From positions 14,475 through 78,474 of the forward strand of contig JBCCGR010000019.1 of the NCBI GenBank assembly GCA_039029195.1: 64,000 bases of DNA, read 5' to 3'. Made by a program: the position numbers and the translations under genes. Within the stretch, counting starts at the first letter, position 1; the number at the start of each line of letters is the position of its first letter. The stretch comes from JBCCGR01 sp039029195 (GTDB lineage: Bacteria; Pseudomonadota; Alphaproteobacteria; Rhizobiales; Rhizobiaceae). The notes under the pieces were generated by a model. The model was not told the origin of the DNA, made no database searches, and worked only from the letters and a program-made list of their open reading frames with translations. Below are positions 1 through 9,629 of the stretch, piece after piece.

Positions 1-1276
1 CAACCGAATTGTTGAGCAGATTGAGCGCGCCCGCGCGGATGGACACGAGTTTTATCTGCTTAATCTGGACCTTAACAGGTTCAAGGAAGTCAACGATGTC
101 TTTGGTCATCACATTGGCGATGGCCTGTTGAAAGAAGTGGCAGACCGGCTGAGCGGCTGCCTGAAAAGCAACGAGTATCTTGCCCGCCTTGGGGGTGACG
201 AGTTCGTGGCGATCCAGCCTGCGGGTGACGAAGTTGATGGATTGCCTTCCCTTGCACATCGTTTCCTGTCCTGCATGGACGATACATTCGAGATTGAAGG
301 TAAACTGGTGCGAACCGGCCTGAGTATCGGTGCCGCCTCGTTCCCGAAACAGGGTGACAATCCAGAAGAACTGCTTTCCAACGCCGATGTCGCCATGTAT
401 CGGGCGAAGGAAACACCATTTGCGAAAGTGTCCGTGTTCGATCAGGCCATGGACAACAACATCCGCGAAAAACGCTTCCTGGCGATGGAGCTGAAATCAG
501 CGGTGCAGAATGAAGAACTGGAAGTGTTCTTCCAACCTCAGGCCAATGTCGCAACCGGCGATCTGGTTGGTTTTGAGGCTCTTGCTCGCTGGCATCATCC
601 TGAGCGTGGTGCCGTTTCGCCAGCCACATTCATTCCGATTGCGGAAGAAAACGGTCTGATTATTGACCTTGGCGAATATATTTTGCGGCGTTCGTGTCAG
701 ATCGCTTCAAAGTGGTCGAAAGATATTCATGTGGCGGTGAACGTGTCCGCCGTTCAGATCCGCCACACCGATCTTATAAGCCTGACGCGCTCCGTGCTTG
801 TGGACACTGGACTTTCACCCAGCCGGCTGGAACTGGAAGTCACTGAATCTGTTCTGATTGAAGATCTTGAGCAAACACTCCACGTGCTGCGCGGCATCAA
901 GGGAATGGGCGTTGCGATCGCCATGGATGACTTTGGTACAGGTTACTCATCATTGTCATCGCTGCTTTCGTTCCCGTTCGACAAAATCAAGATCGACCGG
1001 TCGTTCATCGAGCATATCGGCGTCAACGCTCAGGCGACGGAAATCGTTCGTGCCATCATTGGTATGAGCAACAATATGAACTTCGGAATTGTTGCTGAAG
1101 GGGTTCAGAGCGACGAGCATGTCAATTTCCTGCGGGAGCACAGATGTGCAATCATGCAGGGCTATTTGCTTGGGCCGCCAATGCCGGCTGAAAAAGCCGA
1201 GCTGATGATTGAAGGCATGTCGTTTGAAGATATTGATGCGATGAACAGCCCGTCGGCAATGGCCAGATCAGCTTGA
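1..1276 (+). CDS. GGDEF-EAL domain protein (diguanylate cyclase/phosphodiesterase), 5' truncated
   Basis: The reading frame is open from base 2 to the TGA at 1274-1276, so the gene begins outside the window; about 424 residues are visible. The visible part starts inside a GGDEF domain (DLNRFKEVNDVFGHHIGD), has an intact GGDEF signature near base 190, and continues into an EAL domain. The EAL part has EALARW, NVSA, EVTES, DDFGTGYSS, KIDRSF and VAEGVQ, that is, the usual metal-binding and catalytic residues, so c-di-GMP hydrolysis is likely. The position of the inhibitory RxxD site before GGDEF reads KSNE, so product inhibition of any cyclase activity is probably lost. Sensor domains, if any, lie upstream and cannot be seen. 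It makes or degrades c-di-GMP; the net activity cannot be told from sequence. Confidence 0.93.
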   Translation, partial: NRIVEQIERARADGHEFYLLNLDLNRFKEVNDVFGHHIGDGLLKEVADRLSGCLKSNEYLARLGGDEFVAIQPAGDEVDGLPSLAHRFLSCMDDTFEIEGKLVRTGLSIGAASFPKQGDNPEELLSNADVAMYRAKETPFAKVSVFDQAMDNNIREKRFLAMELKSAVQNEELEVFFQPQANVATGDLVGFEALARWHHPERGAVSPATFIPIAEENGLIIDLGEYILRRSCQIASKWSKDIHVAVNVSAVQIRHTDLISLTRSVLVDTGLSPSRLELEVTESVLIEDLEQTLHVLRGIKGMGVAIAMDDFGTGYSSLSSLLSFPFDKIKIDRSFIEHIGVNAQATEIVRAIIGMSNNMNFGIVAEGVQSDEHVNFLREHRCAIMQGYLLGPPMPAEKAELMIEGMSFEDIDAMNSPSAMARSA

Positions 1277-1370
1277 GCTGATCGGCATAATTCTCTCCCG
1301 GCAATAGATTTCTCTTCCAAATCGTCCTATCCGGTCGCGGTGTTTCCAACCCGACCGGATTCAGCGACTT

Positions 1371-2315
1371 ATGGCCGGAAAGAAAATCAGACTGGGCACG
1401 CGCGGCAGCGATCTGGCATTGGCGCAGGCGCATGAAGTGCGCGACCGGCTGATGGCTGAGGCAGGCATTGCCTTTGATGCCGTTGAGATCAAAGTCATCT
1501 CGACGGCTGGTGACCAAATACAGGATAAGCCGCTTTCGGAAGTTGGTGGAAAGGGCCTTTTCTCTAAAGAAATTGAAAACGCACTGCTGGCGAACGAAGT
1601 CGATATCGCTGTTCACTCGGCCAAGGACATGGCGACCCGATTGCCAGACGGGCTTGAGATGCCGGTTTTTTTGCCTCGCGAAGATGTTCGCGATTGTCTG
1701 ATTTCCAATTCGGTGGCCAACATTGACGATTTGCCGCCGGGCGCTGTGGTCGGGTCGGCGTCTCTGCGTCGGCAGGCACTCATTGCCCGTCTTCGACCGG
1801 ATCTCAATTGCGTTTTGTTTCGCGGCAATGTCCAGACCCGATTGCGGAAATTGCAGGACGGCCAGGCGGACGCAACGCTGCTGGCGCATGCAGGTCTCAA
1901 ACGACTTGGCTTGCAAGACAAAGCTGCGAGCGTGCTCGATACTGATTTATTTCCCCCCGCGCCCGCGCAAGGCGCAATCGGGCTGGAACTCCGCGCGGAT
2001 GATCATGAGGTTCGGTCCCTGATTACCCCAATCAATGATCACGAGACGGAACGAGCGGTCGCTTGCGAGCGTGCGTTTCTGGCTGCGCTTGATGGGTCGT
2101 GCCGACTTCCGATTGCCGGCTATGCGAAAGTTTCCGGTGCGGATCTGAGCTTTCATGGCCTCATTGCAAGCCCGGATGGGCAGTCCGTATTCGAAACGCG
2201 TATAGCTGGCCTGGCCACCAATGCTGAATCCATTGGATCCAATTGCGGCGCTAAACTGCGAGCGCAGGCAGGTGAGATTTTCTTCGAAGGATGGTCAGGT
2301 GCGCCAGGTTCCTGA
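1371..2315 (+). CDS. hemC: Hydroxymethylbilane synthase (porphobilinogen deaminase)
   Basis: This 314-residue cytoplasmic enzyme joins four porphobilinogen molecules into hydroxymethylbilane in tetrapyrrole synthesis. The N-terminus (KIRLGTRGSDLALAQA) is typical of the family, as are the segment DIAVHSAKDMATRLPDG and the cofactor-attachment site LDGSCRLPIAGYA, whose Cys carries the dipyrromethane. Length is normal. It is followed after one base by the likely hemD ATG at 2317, so the two genes are probably translated together. It starts about 95 bases after the GGDEF-EAL gene. Confidence 0.97.
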   Translation: MAGKKIRLGTRGSDLALAQAHEVRDRLMAEAGIAFDAVEIKVISTAGDQIQDKPLSEVGGKGLFSKEIENALLANEVDIAVHSAKDMATRLPDGLEMPVFLPREDVRDCLISNSVANIDDLPPGAVVGSASLRRQALIARLRPDLNCVLFRGNVQTRLRKLQDGQADATLLAHAGLKRLGLQDKAASVLDTDLFPPAPAQGAIGLELRADDHEVRSLITPINDHETERAVACERAFLAALDGSCRLPIAGYAKVSGADLSFHGLIASPDGQSVFETRIAGLATNAESIGSNCGAKLRAQAGEIFFEGWSGAPGS

Positions 2316-2316
2316 A

Positions 2317-3033
2317 ATGAAAATCCTTGTGACCCGACCTCAACCGGCAGCGCAGCGCACAGCCGATGTTTTGCGGGCTGGAGGCTATGAGCCAATCGTC
2401 GATCCGCTTTTGCGAATTGAGCCGACAAACCAAATAATGCCGGTCGGTCAGTTCGGCGGGCTGGTGTTCACAAGCGCAGAGGCTGTGTGCAGCTTCACTG
2501 ATCATAAGCCCGTCGCGGATTGGGCGGGAGCAACGGTTTTTTGTGTTGGACGGACCACTTTGGAAACAGCAAAAGACGCAGGCTTTGGTGTGGTTCAGTC
2601 GGGAGATGGAACAGCCCGGCAACTTGCCGAAACCATCGCAATGGATCCTGCGGCGTCGAAGCTGAACTTTCTTTATGTCTGTGCTGAAACGGTGTCATTC
2701 GATCTTGCTGGCGATCTGGAGCGAAGGGGCATCACTTGCTCGACTTGGCCAATTTATCGGGCGGTTGTTGCTTCGGGGTTTCACGGTTCAACACTTGAAG
2801 CCTTCGAGAAGGGTGAAGTTGATGCAGTGTTGCTTTATTCTGCACGGACAGCGAAGGCATTCAGTTATTGTGTCCAACAGGCTGGCATCAGCGATCTGGT
2901 CCAAAACGTCCGTATATTCGCTCTTTCGCGACAGGTTGCGGATGCGCTGGACCCAGACAATTCTTCTGTGGTGGTGATATCAAAGGAACCGACCGAAGTG
3001 TCGCTCATAGAGGCAATCAGCGGGGCGACCTGA
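2317..3033 (+). CDS. hemD: Uroporphyrinogen-III synthase
   Basis: The protein (238 residues from the ATG at 2317) cyclises hydroxymethylbilane to uroporphyrinogen III. The start MKILVTRPQPAAQRTA is characteristic, followed by GLVFTSAEAV and a second domain with DAVLLYSARTAKAF. The open frame extends back to 2221, but that part overlaps hemC; the ATG at 2317 directly after the hemC stop gives the expected N-terminus. HemD sequences diverge strongly, so the call rests on N-terminal motifs, length and position between hemC and the mitofilin-like/hemY genes, a common alphaproteobacterial order. Confidence 0.92.
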   Translation: MKILVTRPQPAAQRTADVLRAGGYEPIVDPLLRIEPTNQIMPVGQFGGLVFTSAEAVCSFTDHKPVADWAGATVFCVGRTTLETAKDAGFGVVQSGDGTARQLAETIAMDPAASKLNFLYVCAETVSFDLAGDLERRGITCSTWPIYRAVVASGFHGSTLEAFEKGEVDAVLLYSARTAKAFSYCVQQAGISDLVQNVRIFALSRQVADALDPDNSSVVVISKEPTEVSLIEAISGAT

Positions 3034-3124
3034 CCGGTGTTGCGACCGAATGTCGTCGTGTCCCAAAAAACGCCAAAATATCCTGAAACTGCAACCAAAT
3101 ATGGTAGAGACCACTTAGTGGCGA

Positions 3125-4867
3125 ATGAGTGCTTCTCTTTTGAATCTCCCAATTGATCAGGACGAGCCGATGGCAGACAAAAAACCGGAAACCGCTCGCA
3201 AGGGAACCGGATCATCCCAAGCTGGCAAAACTGGTGCAGGTGGCGCCGCACGTTCACGATCGCGCGCTGCTTCGACCAAAAAACCGGTCATGATCGATTT
3301 GAAGGCAGAACCTACAAAAGGTGCAACTGAGAGCAAACCGGGCGATTCCAAAGCCGCCGGCGCAAAGCCGGAGCCGAAACCGACAAACCCATCCAATAAA
3401 GGTGCGAGCCAGCTTGAAGTAAAAAAGACTGAAGCGAGCAAACCCGAGCCGAAGGCTGCGTCAACGGCGGGAAAGACCACATCCGCTGAAAAACCGCAGC
3501 AGCAGAAGCAATCGGCACAAAAAGGAACTGCCAAGCCAGGTTCACCCAACAAGCAAACACCGTCTGCGGCATCGAAGTCCGGCGGTGGATCAACCACGCC
3601 ACCACCGCGAAAGACCGCTGATCGCTCTGGCGGAGCAGGGTTCGGAAAACTGCTTGTTGCTGCAGTTCTGGGCGGCGTGATCGCGCTTGCCGGCGCATGG
3701 ATCGGGCATCTTGCAGGTCTGGTAAATCCCATACAGTCGAGCGCTTCGGTGGAAACAATCCAAGATCTGGAAACGCGCCTTGCCGCCGCTGAAGCGCGTC
3801 TGTCAGCGCCGCAATCCGCCACGCTTTCCGATAATGACAAGTCAGCGCTGGAGGCAGCACAATCATCCGCGGCTGGAGCACAGAAAACGGCTGACGATGC
3901 TCAATCATCGGTCAGCGCCCTAAGCGAAACCGTGAATTCGACCATATCTGAAGTCATCAACCAGATTGCGAGTCTGGCTAAGGCTCAGACTGAGCTGAAA
4001 ATCGCCATTTCTTCGGGTGCAGCGGGCGATGGTGCAGCGGTTTCCACACTTTCCGGGGACATCCAAAAGCTCACTGCGCGATTGACGACTTTGGCCAGCG
4101 AAGTGGACAGTTTGAAAGATCGTCCAGAGGCCACAGATGTGGATGTAGCTTCGCTTACAAAGCCGCTTGATGACAAGATTTCGACATTGTCATCCGATCT
4201 TGCGGCCTTGAGTTCGAAGATTTCTGCTCAGGAAGCAGCGCAGGGCCAAACAGCTGAAACACTCGCCGGGGTGCAGTCCGTCGTTTCTGATTTGACCGAT
4301 GCCGTCACCAAACTCGACGAGCTGGCCAAAAAGCCAACAGGTGAAGACAAAGCCGCGCTGGCGATTGCTGCAAGCTCGCTGAAGACTGAAATTGACAGGG
4401 GTGGGTCATTTGCCCCGCAACTCGCTGCGCTCGAAAAGCTGAGCGGTGGCTCTGTTGATTTGTCACCTCTCAAGGCCTCTGCAGCCAGCGGTATCCCCAC
4501 GCTTGCCACGCTGAAAGATCAGTTTGCATCGCTTGGTGACAAGATGATTGATGCTACTCGCCCAAAGGCAACGGGGTCGGTGATTGAAAAGCTGCTTTCG
4601 AATGCCGGCACTCTCGTGAAGGTGGAAGGTGAGGCGCCTTTGGAGGGCAACTCCACGCCAGCCATTGTTTCCCGCATCAGCGCTGCATTGGAAAAGGCTG
4701 ATCTCGGCGCCGTTGAAAGCGAATGGTCGGCGTTGCCGGAAGTCGCACAGTCGCTTTCATCCGACTGGATTGCCAGTGTCCGCGCCCGCAAATCTGCTGA
4801 AACCCTGATGCAGGTCATCGTCGACAAGCTAATTTCCGACATTACTCCTGCAGCGTCCAACGGATAG
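3125..4867 (+). CDS. Mitofilin-like inner-membrane protein (COG4223)
   Basis: This 580-residue protein has a long N-terminal region rich in Lys, Ala, Ser and Pro (about residues 15-170), one membrane segment around residues 173-200, and a long Ala/Ser-rich coiled-coil periplasmic part ending in a compact C-terminal domain. This architecture and the place between hemD and hemY match the alphaproteobacterial homologue of mitochondrial mitofilin/Mic60, a membrane-shaping factor. The upstream start at 3125 has no clear ribosome site; an in-frame ATG at 3170 (MADKKPETARK) is preceded by an AGGA-like stretch and may be the true start. Function here is inferred from the family. Confidence 0.85.
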   Translation: MSASLLNLPIDQDEPMADKKPETARKGTGSSQAGKTGAGGAARSRSRAASTKKPVMIDLKAEPTKGATESKPGDSKAAGAKPEPKPTNPSNKGASQLEVKKTEASKPEPKAASTAGKTTSAEKPQQQKQSAQKGTAKPGSPNKQTPSAASKSGGGSTTPPPRKTADRSGGAGFGKLLVAAVLGGVIALAGAWIGHLAGLVNPIQSSASVETIQDLETRLAAAEARLSAPQSATLSDNDKSALEAAQSSAAGAQKTADDAQSSVSALSETVNSTISEVINQIASLAKAQTELKIAISSGAAGDGAAVSTLSGDIQKLTARLTTLASEVDSLKDRPEATDVDVASLTKPLDDKISTLSSDLAALSSKISAQEAAQGQTAETLAGVQSVVSDLTDAVTKLDELAKKPTGEDKAALAIAASSLKTEIDRGGSFAPQLAALEKLSGGSVDLSPLKASAASGIPTLATLKDQFASLGDKMIDATRPKATGSVIEKLLSNAGTLVKVEGEAPLEGNSTPAIVSRISAALEKADLGAVESEWSALPEVAQSLSSDWIASVRARKSAETLMQVIVDKLISDITPAASNG

Positions 4868-4876
4868 AGCCATTCC

Positions 4877-6601
4877 ATGATCCGCACTGCCATTTTCTTT
4901 CTTGTTGTTTTTGCACTGGCTGTTGGCTTCGGGCTTCTTGCTGACCGTCCGGGCGATGTCGAGATCACTTGGCTCGGCTATCAGTTCAAAACGTCCATGA
5001 TGACTGCGATGGTCGTAATTGTTGCACTGATTGCTTCTATCATGATCACCTGGTGGCTTTTGTCATCGATCTGGAATTCACCAAAGCTGTTTGCCAATTG
5101 GCGAAAGGGGCGTCGCCGTGACCGCGGCTATGCGGCTCTTTCCAAGGGACTGGTGGCCGCTGGTGCCGGTGATCAGTCTGCCGCGCGATTGCTCGCAAAA
5201 CAGTCAGGCAAGCTTTTGAAAGACGAGCCACTGGTCGCTTTGCTTGATGCGCAAACAGCCATTCTGGAGGGCAATCACGAGCTCGCACGCGAACGGTTTG
5301 AGGAGATGCTGGCAAACCCCGACACACGGTTGTTAGGCCTGCGCGGTCTTTTCATTGAATCCGAAAAGCTTGGTGACAGATCCGCCTCACAGCATTTTGC
5401 GAAGGAAGCCTTTGAACTGGCTCCAACCACCGGTTGGGCGGCACAAGCCGTTCTGCGTAATCAGTCCACGGATGGGGATTGGGAAGGCGCACTTCTGACA
5501 CTTGAAAGCAACAAGTCGGCTGGGCTTGAGGATCAAAAGGCTGCAAATCGGAAGAAAGCAGTGCTGCTGACGGCACGTGCGATGGCCGCCGAGGCCAGCG
5601 AACCGGACAAGGCGCGCACATGGGCCTTCGCCGCGCACAAGCTAGAACCGTCACTGGTTCCTGCGGTCGTGGTCGGGGCCCGTCTTGCCAGCCGAGCTGG
5701 CGAAATGCGCAAAGCCACAAAGATGCTTGAGACGAGTTGGAAGCTGTCACCGCATCCCGACATTGCGGATGCTTATGTGCATGTGCGCAGCGGTGATTCC
5801 ACACTGGATCGTTTGAAACGCGCAAAAGCGTTGGCGTCAAAGCGTCAAAACCATCCTGAGGGGCAGTTTGCAGTTGCCCAGGCAGCAATTGATGCCAGCG
5901 AATGGGATGAGGCGCGCAAGGCCATGGAACCGATTATTCGCGAAGTGCCGACAGAGCGTGCCTGCCTGTTGATGGCAGATATTGAAGAGGGTCAGTTTGG
6001 AGCAACGGGCCGCGTGCGAGACTGGCTTTCCCGTGCGGTTCGATCGCCACGCGATGCAGTCTGGACCGCCGATGGCCACATTTCCGAAGAGTGGGCGCCA
6101 ATTTCACCGGTCACGGGTCGACTGGACGCATTTGAGTGGAAAGTGCCGGTGGAACAAATCGGTGCCGGCGATCATGTGGAAGACTATTCCGAGTTTGTGC
6201 ACATGAAAGCGCCCGAACCAGAACCGGCTTCTTCTCCGCAGGACAGTGAAGATGTGAAGTCCATCGAAGCGACGCCGGATGTGGAGGAGGCCATCGTTAT
6301 CGAAGCGAAGCCTGTTGCTTCTGAAAAAACCGAAGTGGTTGAGGAGCCCAAACCGGCCTCGGAAGAGCCTGCGAAAGCAGCTGAACCAGAGCAAGCGAAG
6401 GAAAAATCCGACCATCAGCCTGTTGTTTCAAAACCCGCTGAACCCGATCCTCAAGGAGAGCCTGCGCCGCCTGCACAGGCGGTTGAAGCAGCGGAGCAAA
6501 AAGCCAAGCGAATGATGAAACAGCGGCCCGACGATCCTGGCGTTCCGGGAGCGAACGGGGCGAAGGTCGAAGAAAAGCGCGGCTTTTTGGGATTGTTTTG
6601 A
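4877..6601 (+). CDS. hemY: HemY-type membrane protein with TPR-like region
   Basis: A 574-residue protein starting 9 bases after the mitofilin-like gene. Two N-terminal membrane segments (about residues 4-20 and 38-62) flank the HemY_N signature GDVEITWLGYQFKTS. A helical, TPR-like region follows (about residues 75-400), then an acidic Pro/Glu/Ala-rich tail that ends EEKRGFLGLF. The family sits in the inner membrane near heme-synthesis genes; its exact biochemical role is poorly defined, and it is not the protoporphyrinogen oxidase that shares the name. Gene order with hemC and hemD supports the call. The disordered tail of about 150 residues is long. Confidence 0.9.
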   Translation: MIRTAIFFLVVFALAVGFGLLADRPGDVEITWLGYQFKTSMMTAMVVIVALIASIMITWWLLSSIWNSPKLFANWRKGRRRDRGYAALSKGLVAAGAGDQSAARLLAKQSGKLLKDEPLVALLDAQTAILEGNHELARERFEEMLANPDTRLLGLRGLFIESEKLGDRSASQHFAKEAFELAPTTGWAAQAVLRNQSTDGDWEGALLTLESNKSAGLEDQKAANRKKAVLLTARAMAAEASEPDKARTWAFAAHKLEPSLVPAVVVGARLASRAGEMRKATKMLETSWKLSPHPDIADAYVHVRSGDSTLDRLKRAKALASKRQNHPEGQFAVAQAAIDASEWDEARKAMEPIIREVPTERACLLMADIEEGQFGATGRVRDWLSRAVRSPRDAVWTADGHISEEWAPISPVTGRLDAFEWKVPVEQIGAGDHVEDYSEFVHMKAPEPEPASSPQDSEDVKSIEATPDVEEAIVIEAKPVASEKTEVVEEPKPASEEPAKAAEPEQAKEKSDHQPVVSKPAEPDPQGEPAPPAQAVEAAEQKAKRMMKQRPDDPGVPGANGAKVEEKRGFLGLF

Positions 6602-6687
6602 GCTCAAGCGGCTCTGGTTTTATTGGTTCCAAATCTGCCGGTTTAAACCCTTGAATTTGACCGCAGAAACCGAGACGCTTCTGCATC

Positions 6688-7890
6688 ATGCACCTAACGA
6701 TTCCCAATGATAAGGCTCGCCAACTGATCCTGCATTTACAGGGTCTGTTTGAGCCACCACATCTTCACCAGTCACGCGAGGCGCTACACGCGCAAATCTG
6801 CAATCTTGGCTATGTTCAGGTTGATTCCATTCAGTGGGTGGAACGTGCGCATCACATGATTCTCTATGCGCGCAATCAGACGTACCGCCCAAAACAGCTC
6901 AAGGTTCTGCTAGAGAAAGACTGTTTGCTGTTTGAAAACTGGACTCACGATGCCTCCATCATCCCGAGTGCCTACTTTCGCTACTGGCGGCACAAGTTCT
7001 CGCGCGATGCGCCTGTTCTGAAAACCAAATTCGTCATTTGGCAGGGGGATGGTTTTCTGGGGCAATGCGATGCGCTGGTTGAGCGGATTGCCAAGGGCGG
7101 ACCTTTGCGTTCGCGAGAGATTGAAAAGCCGTCTGGCGCAAAGCTTGAAATGTGGCAGTGGCATGAGGGCAAGGCCGCGCTTGAATATCTGTGGCGCACC
7201 GGACAACTCGGAATTTCCGGCCGCGATGGCTTTCAGAAAATCTATGACCTCACCCATAACTGTTTGAACGCGAGTTGCTACGAGGCTGGCGTCAGCCACG
7301 ACGAGTTTATCGACTGGGCCTGCAGCAGTGCGATTGAGCGGTTGGGGTTTGGGTCTGCCGGTGACATCTCTCGTTTCTGGAATCTGGTGAGCATCGACGA
7401 GGTGAAGGCATGGCTTGAAGGGCCCGGTGCCGCTCTGACAACGAGCGTGCTTGTTGAACCTCGCAATGGAGAAAAGCCGCGCGAGCAGGTGGCACGGGTT
7501 GATATCGAGGATGCGCTAAGCGTGATTGCCGATCCACCACAGCGGGTCAGGGCTCTTTCGCCATTTGACCCAGTGATCCGCAACCGCAATCGGCTGGAAT
7601 GGCTTTTTGGTTTCGATTACCGGATTGAAATTTACGTGCCTGAGGTCAAACGAAAGTGGGGATATTATGTCTTTCCCCTGCTTGAGAAGGATCGGATCAT
7701 CGGGCGCATTGATATGAGGGCGGACCGCAAGGCTGACCGCCTTAGTGTGAAGAAGCTGTGGCTCGAACCGGGCGTAAAACCTGCCGCTCATCGGCTGGAG
7801 AAAATTTCCGGTGAGCTGGTGCGTCAGGCGCGGTTGGCGAGAGTATCAGATGTGGATTGGGATGGTGCGATAGCGCCATATCCTAGCTAG
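6688..7890 (+). CDS. YcaQ/AlkX-type winged-helix DNA glycosylase
   Basis: This 400-residue protein belongs to the winged-helix family COG3214 (YcaQ). The N-terminal part contains YVQVDSIQWVERAHHMILYAR; the Q-V-D triplet fits the QxD motif described for the YcaQ (AlkX) branch, whose members unhook interstrand crosslinks or remove alkylated bases. Other family-like segments are CLLFENWTHDASIIP, LSPFDPVIRNRNRLEWLFGFDYRIEIY (shown in part here) and KRKWGYYVFPLL. It appears to be transcribed alone: 86 bases follow hemY, and a 119-base gap precedes the next gene. Substrate cannot be fixed from sequence. Confidence 0.87.
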   Translation: MHLTIPNDKARQLILHLQGLFEPPHLHQSREALHAQICNLGYVQVDSIQWVERAHHMILYARNQTYRPKQLKVLLEKDCLLFENWTHDASIIPSAYFRYWRHKFSRDAPVLKTKFVIWQGDGFLGQCDALVERIAKGGPLRSREIEKPSGAKLEMWQWHEGKAALEYLWRTGQLGISGRDGFQKIYDLTHNCLNASCYEAGVSHDEFIDWACSSAIERLGFGSAGDISRFWNLVSIDEVKAWLEGPGAALTTSVLVEPRNGEKPREQVARVDIEDALSVIADPPQRVRALSPFDPVIRNRNRLEWLFGFDYRIEIYVPEVKRKWGYYVFPLLEKDRIIGRIDMRADRKADRLSVKKLWLEPGVKPAAHRLEKISGELVRQARLARVSDVDWDGAIAPYPS

Positions 7891-8009
7891 CGAGACCGCA
7901 TCACACCGCTCCTATCAAAAGGTTGATTGTGCGTTTTCTCTTGCCTCATGGACTTGTCCAACCGGCTTCGCCATCATGACGGGAACACAATTGCTGCAGG
8001 AGAATTCTG

Positions 8010-9179
8010 ATGCCCGGACCGCTTTCTGGCGTGCGCGTTATTGATCTCACTTCGATGATATCGGGCCCCACGACCACCATGATCCTCGCCGATCAGGGTG
8101 CGGATGTGATCAAGGTGGAGAACCCCAATGGCGGTGATCATACGCGCAATGTCTCGACCCGGCGCAACGGATTTTCAGCGTCCTTTGTCAACAACAACCG
8201 CAACAAACGTTCCGCCGCATTGAACTTGAAAACGTCTGCCGGGGTGGATGCGTTGAAGCGGCTGACCGCCGGGGCCGATGTGTTTGTTCAGAATTTTCGT
8301 CCCGGTGTGGCTGAACGCATAGGAGTGGGCGAAGCGGCGATTCGCGACATCGCGCCGGACATCATCTATGTTTCAATTTCCGGATTTGGTGATCAGGGAC
8401 CTTATTCGCAAAAGCCGGTTTATGATCCGCTTGTGCAAGCGCTGTCCGGGCTGACCACGATACAGGCCGGATCCGACGAAGATCGACCCAGGCTGGTTCG
8501 TACCATCTTGCCCGACAAATTGTCGGGTTATTCGGCGTCACAGTCCATTTGCGCTGCCTTGTTTCACAGGGAACGGACAGGTGAAGGGCAGCACATCAAG
8601 CTTGCCATGCTGGATGCTGTTGTGAGTTTTTTGTGGGGTTCCGATATGGGTGGCCATACCTTTGTCGGTGACGAGCTTGAGCGGGAAACGGCGCAGAGTT
8701 TCATCGACCTCATTTATGAAACTCTGGACGGTTATATCTCAGTGGCTGTGCAAGCGGACAAAGAATGGGCAGGCTTGTGCCGGGCGTTTGAAAGACCGGA
8801 ATGGATCAAAGACGCACGGTTTTTGACCGCACGCTTGCGCAACAAAAACATTGATGAACGGCTCGCTTTGACACAGGAGATGCTGCAGACCCGCACCGGT
8901 GCCGAGTGGCTGGCGCGGCTGGAAGCCGAAGACGTTCCTTGCGCGCCGGTTCTGACCAGAAGCGATGTGATCCGGCACCCGCAGATTGTTGCCAATGCCC
9001 TGGTGGTGGAAAATGACCACCCGATTGCTGGCACATTGCGCCAGACCCGACCGGCCCCTGTATTCTCCAAAACCAAACCGGAATACCGGGTTCCGGCTCC
9101 CGCGTTAGGGGAGCACACGGAAGAACTGCTGCGAGAAGCAGGTCTGTCAGACGCGGAGATTACCGCTGCGGCTGGTTGA
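8010..9179 (+). CDS. Class III (CaiB/BaiF) CoA-transferase
   Basis: A 389-residue family III CoA-transferase, moving CoA between carboxylic acids. The N-terminus GPLSGVRVIDLTSMISGP and the ADVIKVENPNGGDHTR segment are classic, and LAMLDAVVSFLWG holds the Asp expected to form the acyl-anhydride intermediate. A ribosome site (GGAGAA) lies just before the ATG. No neighbouring gene shows the substrate, so this cannot be narrowed to formyl-, succinyl- or other CoA transfer. It converges on the minus-strand lipoprotein gene with only 3 bases between the stops. Confidence 0.93.
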   Translation: MPGPLSGVRVIDLTSMISGPTTTMILADQGADVIKVENPNGGDHTRNVSTRRNGFSASFVNNNRNKRSAALNLKTSAGVDALKRLTAGADVFVQNFRPGVAERIGVGEAAIRDIAPDIIYVSISGFGDQGPYSQKPVYDPLVQALSGLTTIQAGSDEDRPRLVRTILPDKLSGYSASQSICAALFHRERTGEGQHIKLAMLDAVVSFLWGSDMGGHTFVGDELERETAQSFIDLIYETLDGYISVAVQADKEWAGLCRAFERPEWIKDARFLTARLRNKNIDERLALTQEMLQTRTGAEWLARLEAEDVPCAPVLTRSDVIRHPQIVANALVVENDHPIAGTLRQTRPAPVFSKTKPEYRVPAPALGEHTEELLREAGLSDAEITAAAG

Positions 9180-9182
9180 TTG

Positions 9183-9629
9183 CTACCAGCTTCGCTTGGG
9201 CCCGTTGTCGATGTGGAAGTGGCCTGTGCGACGGTAATAGGAGATGCCGCCAACTGTCCGTTGTCGCCGCAGATATCGCCAGACTGAGCGGCGCGGTGCG
9301 CGAACCTTGAAGTCCGCAGCGCGGCATTTCTTGTGGTAGGACTTCTTGGCGCCACCAACCTTGCGGTTGTACCAGGGCGAGCGATATGTGGAGTAGACGA
9401 CCACGTCGCCATATTTGCTCGCCACCTTGCGCAGCGTGCGTTTGATGCCCCAGGGCAAACACCAGGATGTTGCCTTGTAGACAACACGCCCTTTGGAAAA
9501 CGGGTTGAGGCTTGGGAAAGACGCACACGCACTCACCCCAATGGCAATCGCCACCATCACAAAGACGGTTCTTAAAAACTGAGGTGATGCACGCCCAATG
9601 GACGCGGAGGGTGTTGATGGATTGGCCAT
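9183..9629 (-). CDS. Probable lipoprotein with M15-like peptidase domain
   Basis: A small protein (148 residues from the ATG at 9629; an upstream TTG is also in frame) with a hydrophobic N-terminal segment ending in a lipobox-like VSAC, so it is probably lipid-anchored. The C-terminal half contains SYHKKCRAADFKV and GHFHIDNG, matching the zinc-binding His/Asp and His residues of M15-type (D-Ala-D-Ala carboxypeptidase, YcbK-like) domains. It may trim peptidoglycan cross-bridges, but the domain is short and activity is inferred. It is transcribed alone. Confidence 0.8.
   Translation of the reverse strand: MANPSTPSASIGRASPQFLRTVFVMVAIAIGVSACASFPSLNPFSKGRVVYKATSWCLPWGIKRTLRKVASKYGDVVVYSTYRSPWYNRKVGGAKKSYHKKCRAADFKVRAPRRSVWRYLRRQRTVGGISYYRRTGHFHIDNGPKRSW

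Noticed and set aside
3157..3840. A 227-codon antisense frame over the mitofilin-like gene
   Set aside because: Its low-complexity Pro/Ala/Phe composition mirrors the Lys/Ala/Pro-rich sense strand; no independent start signal or family.
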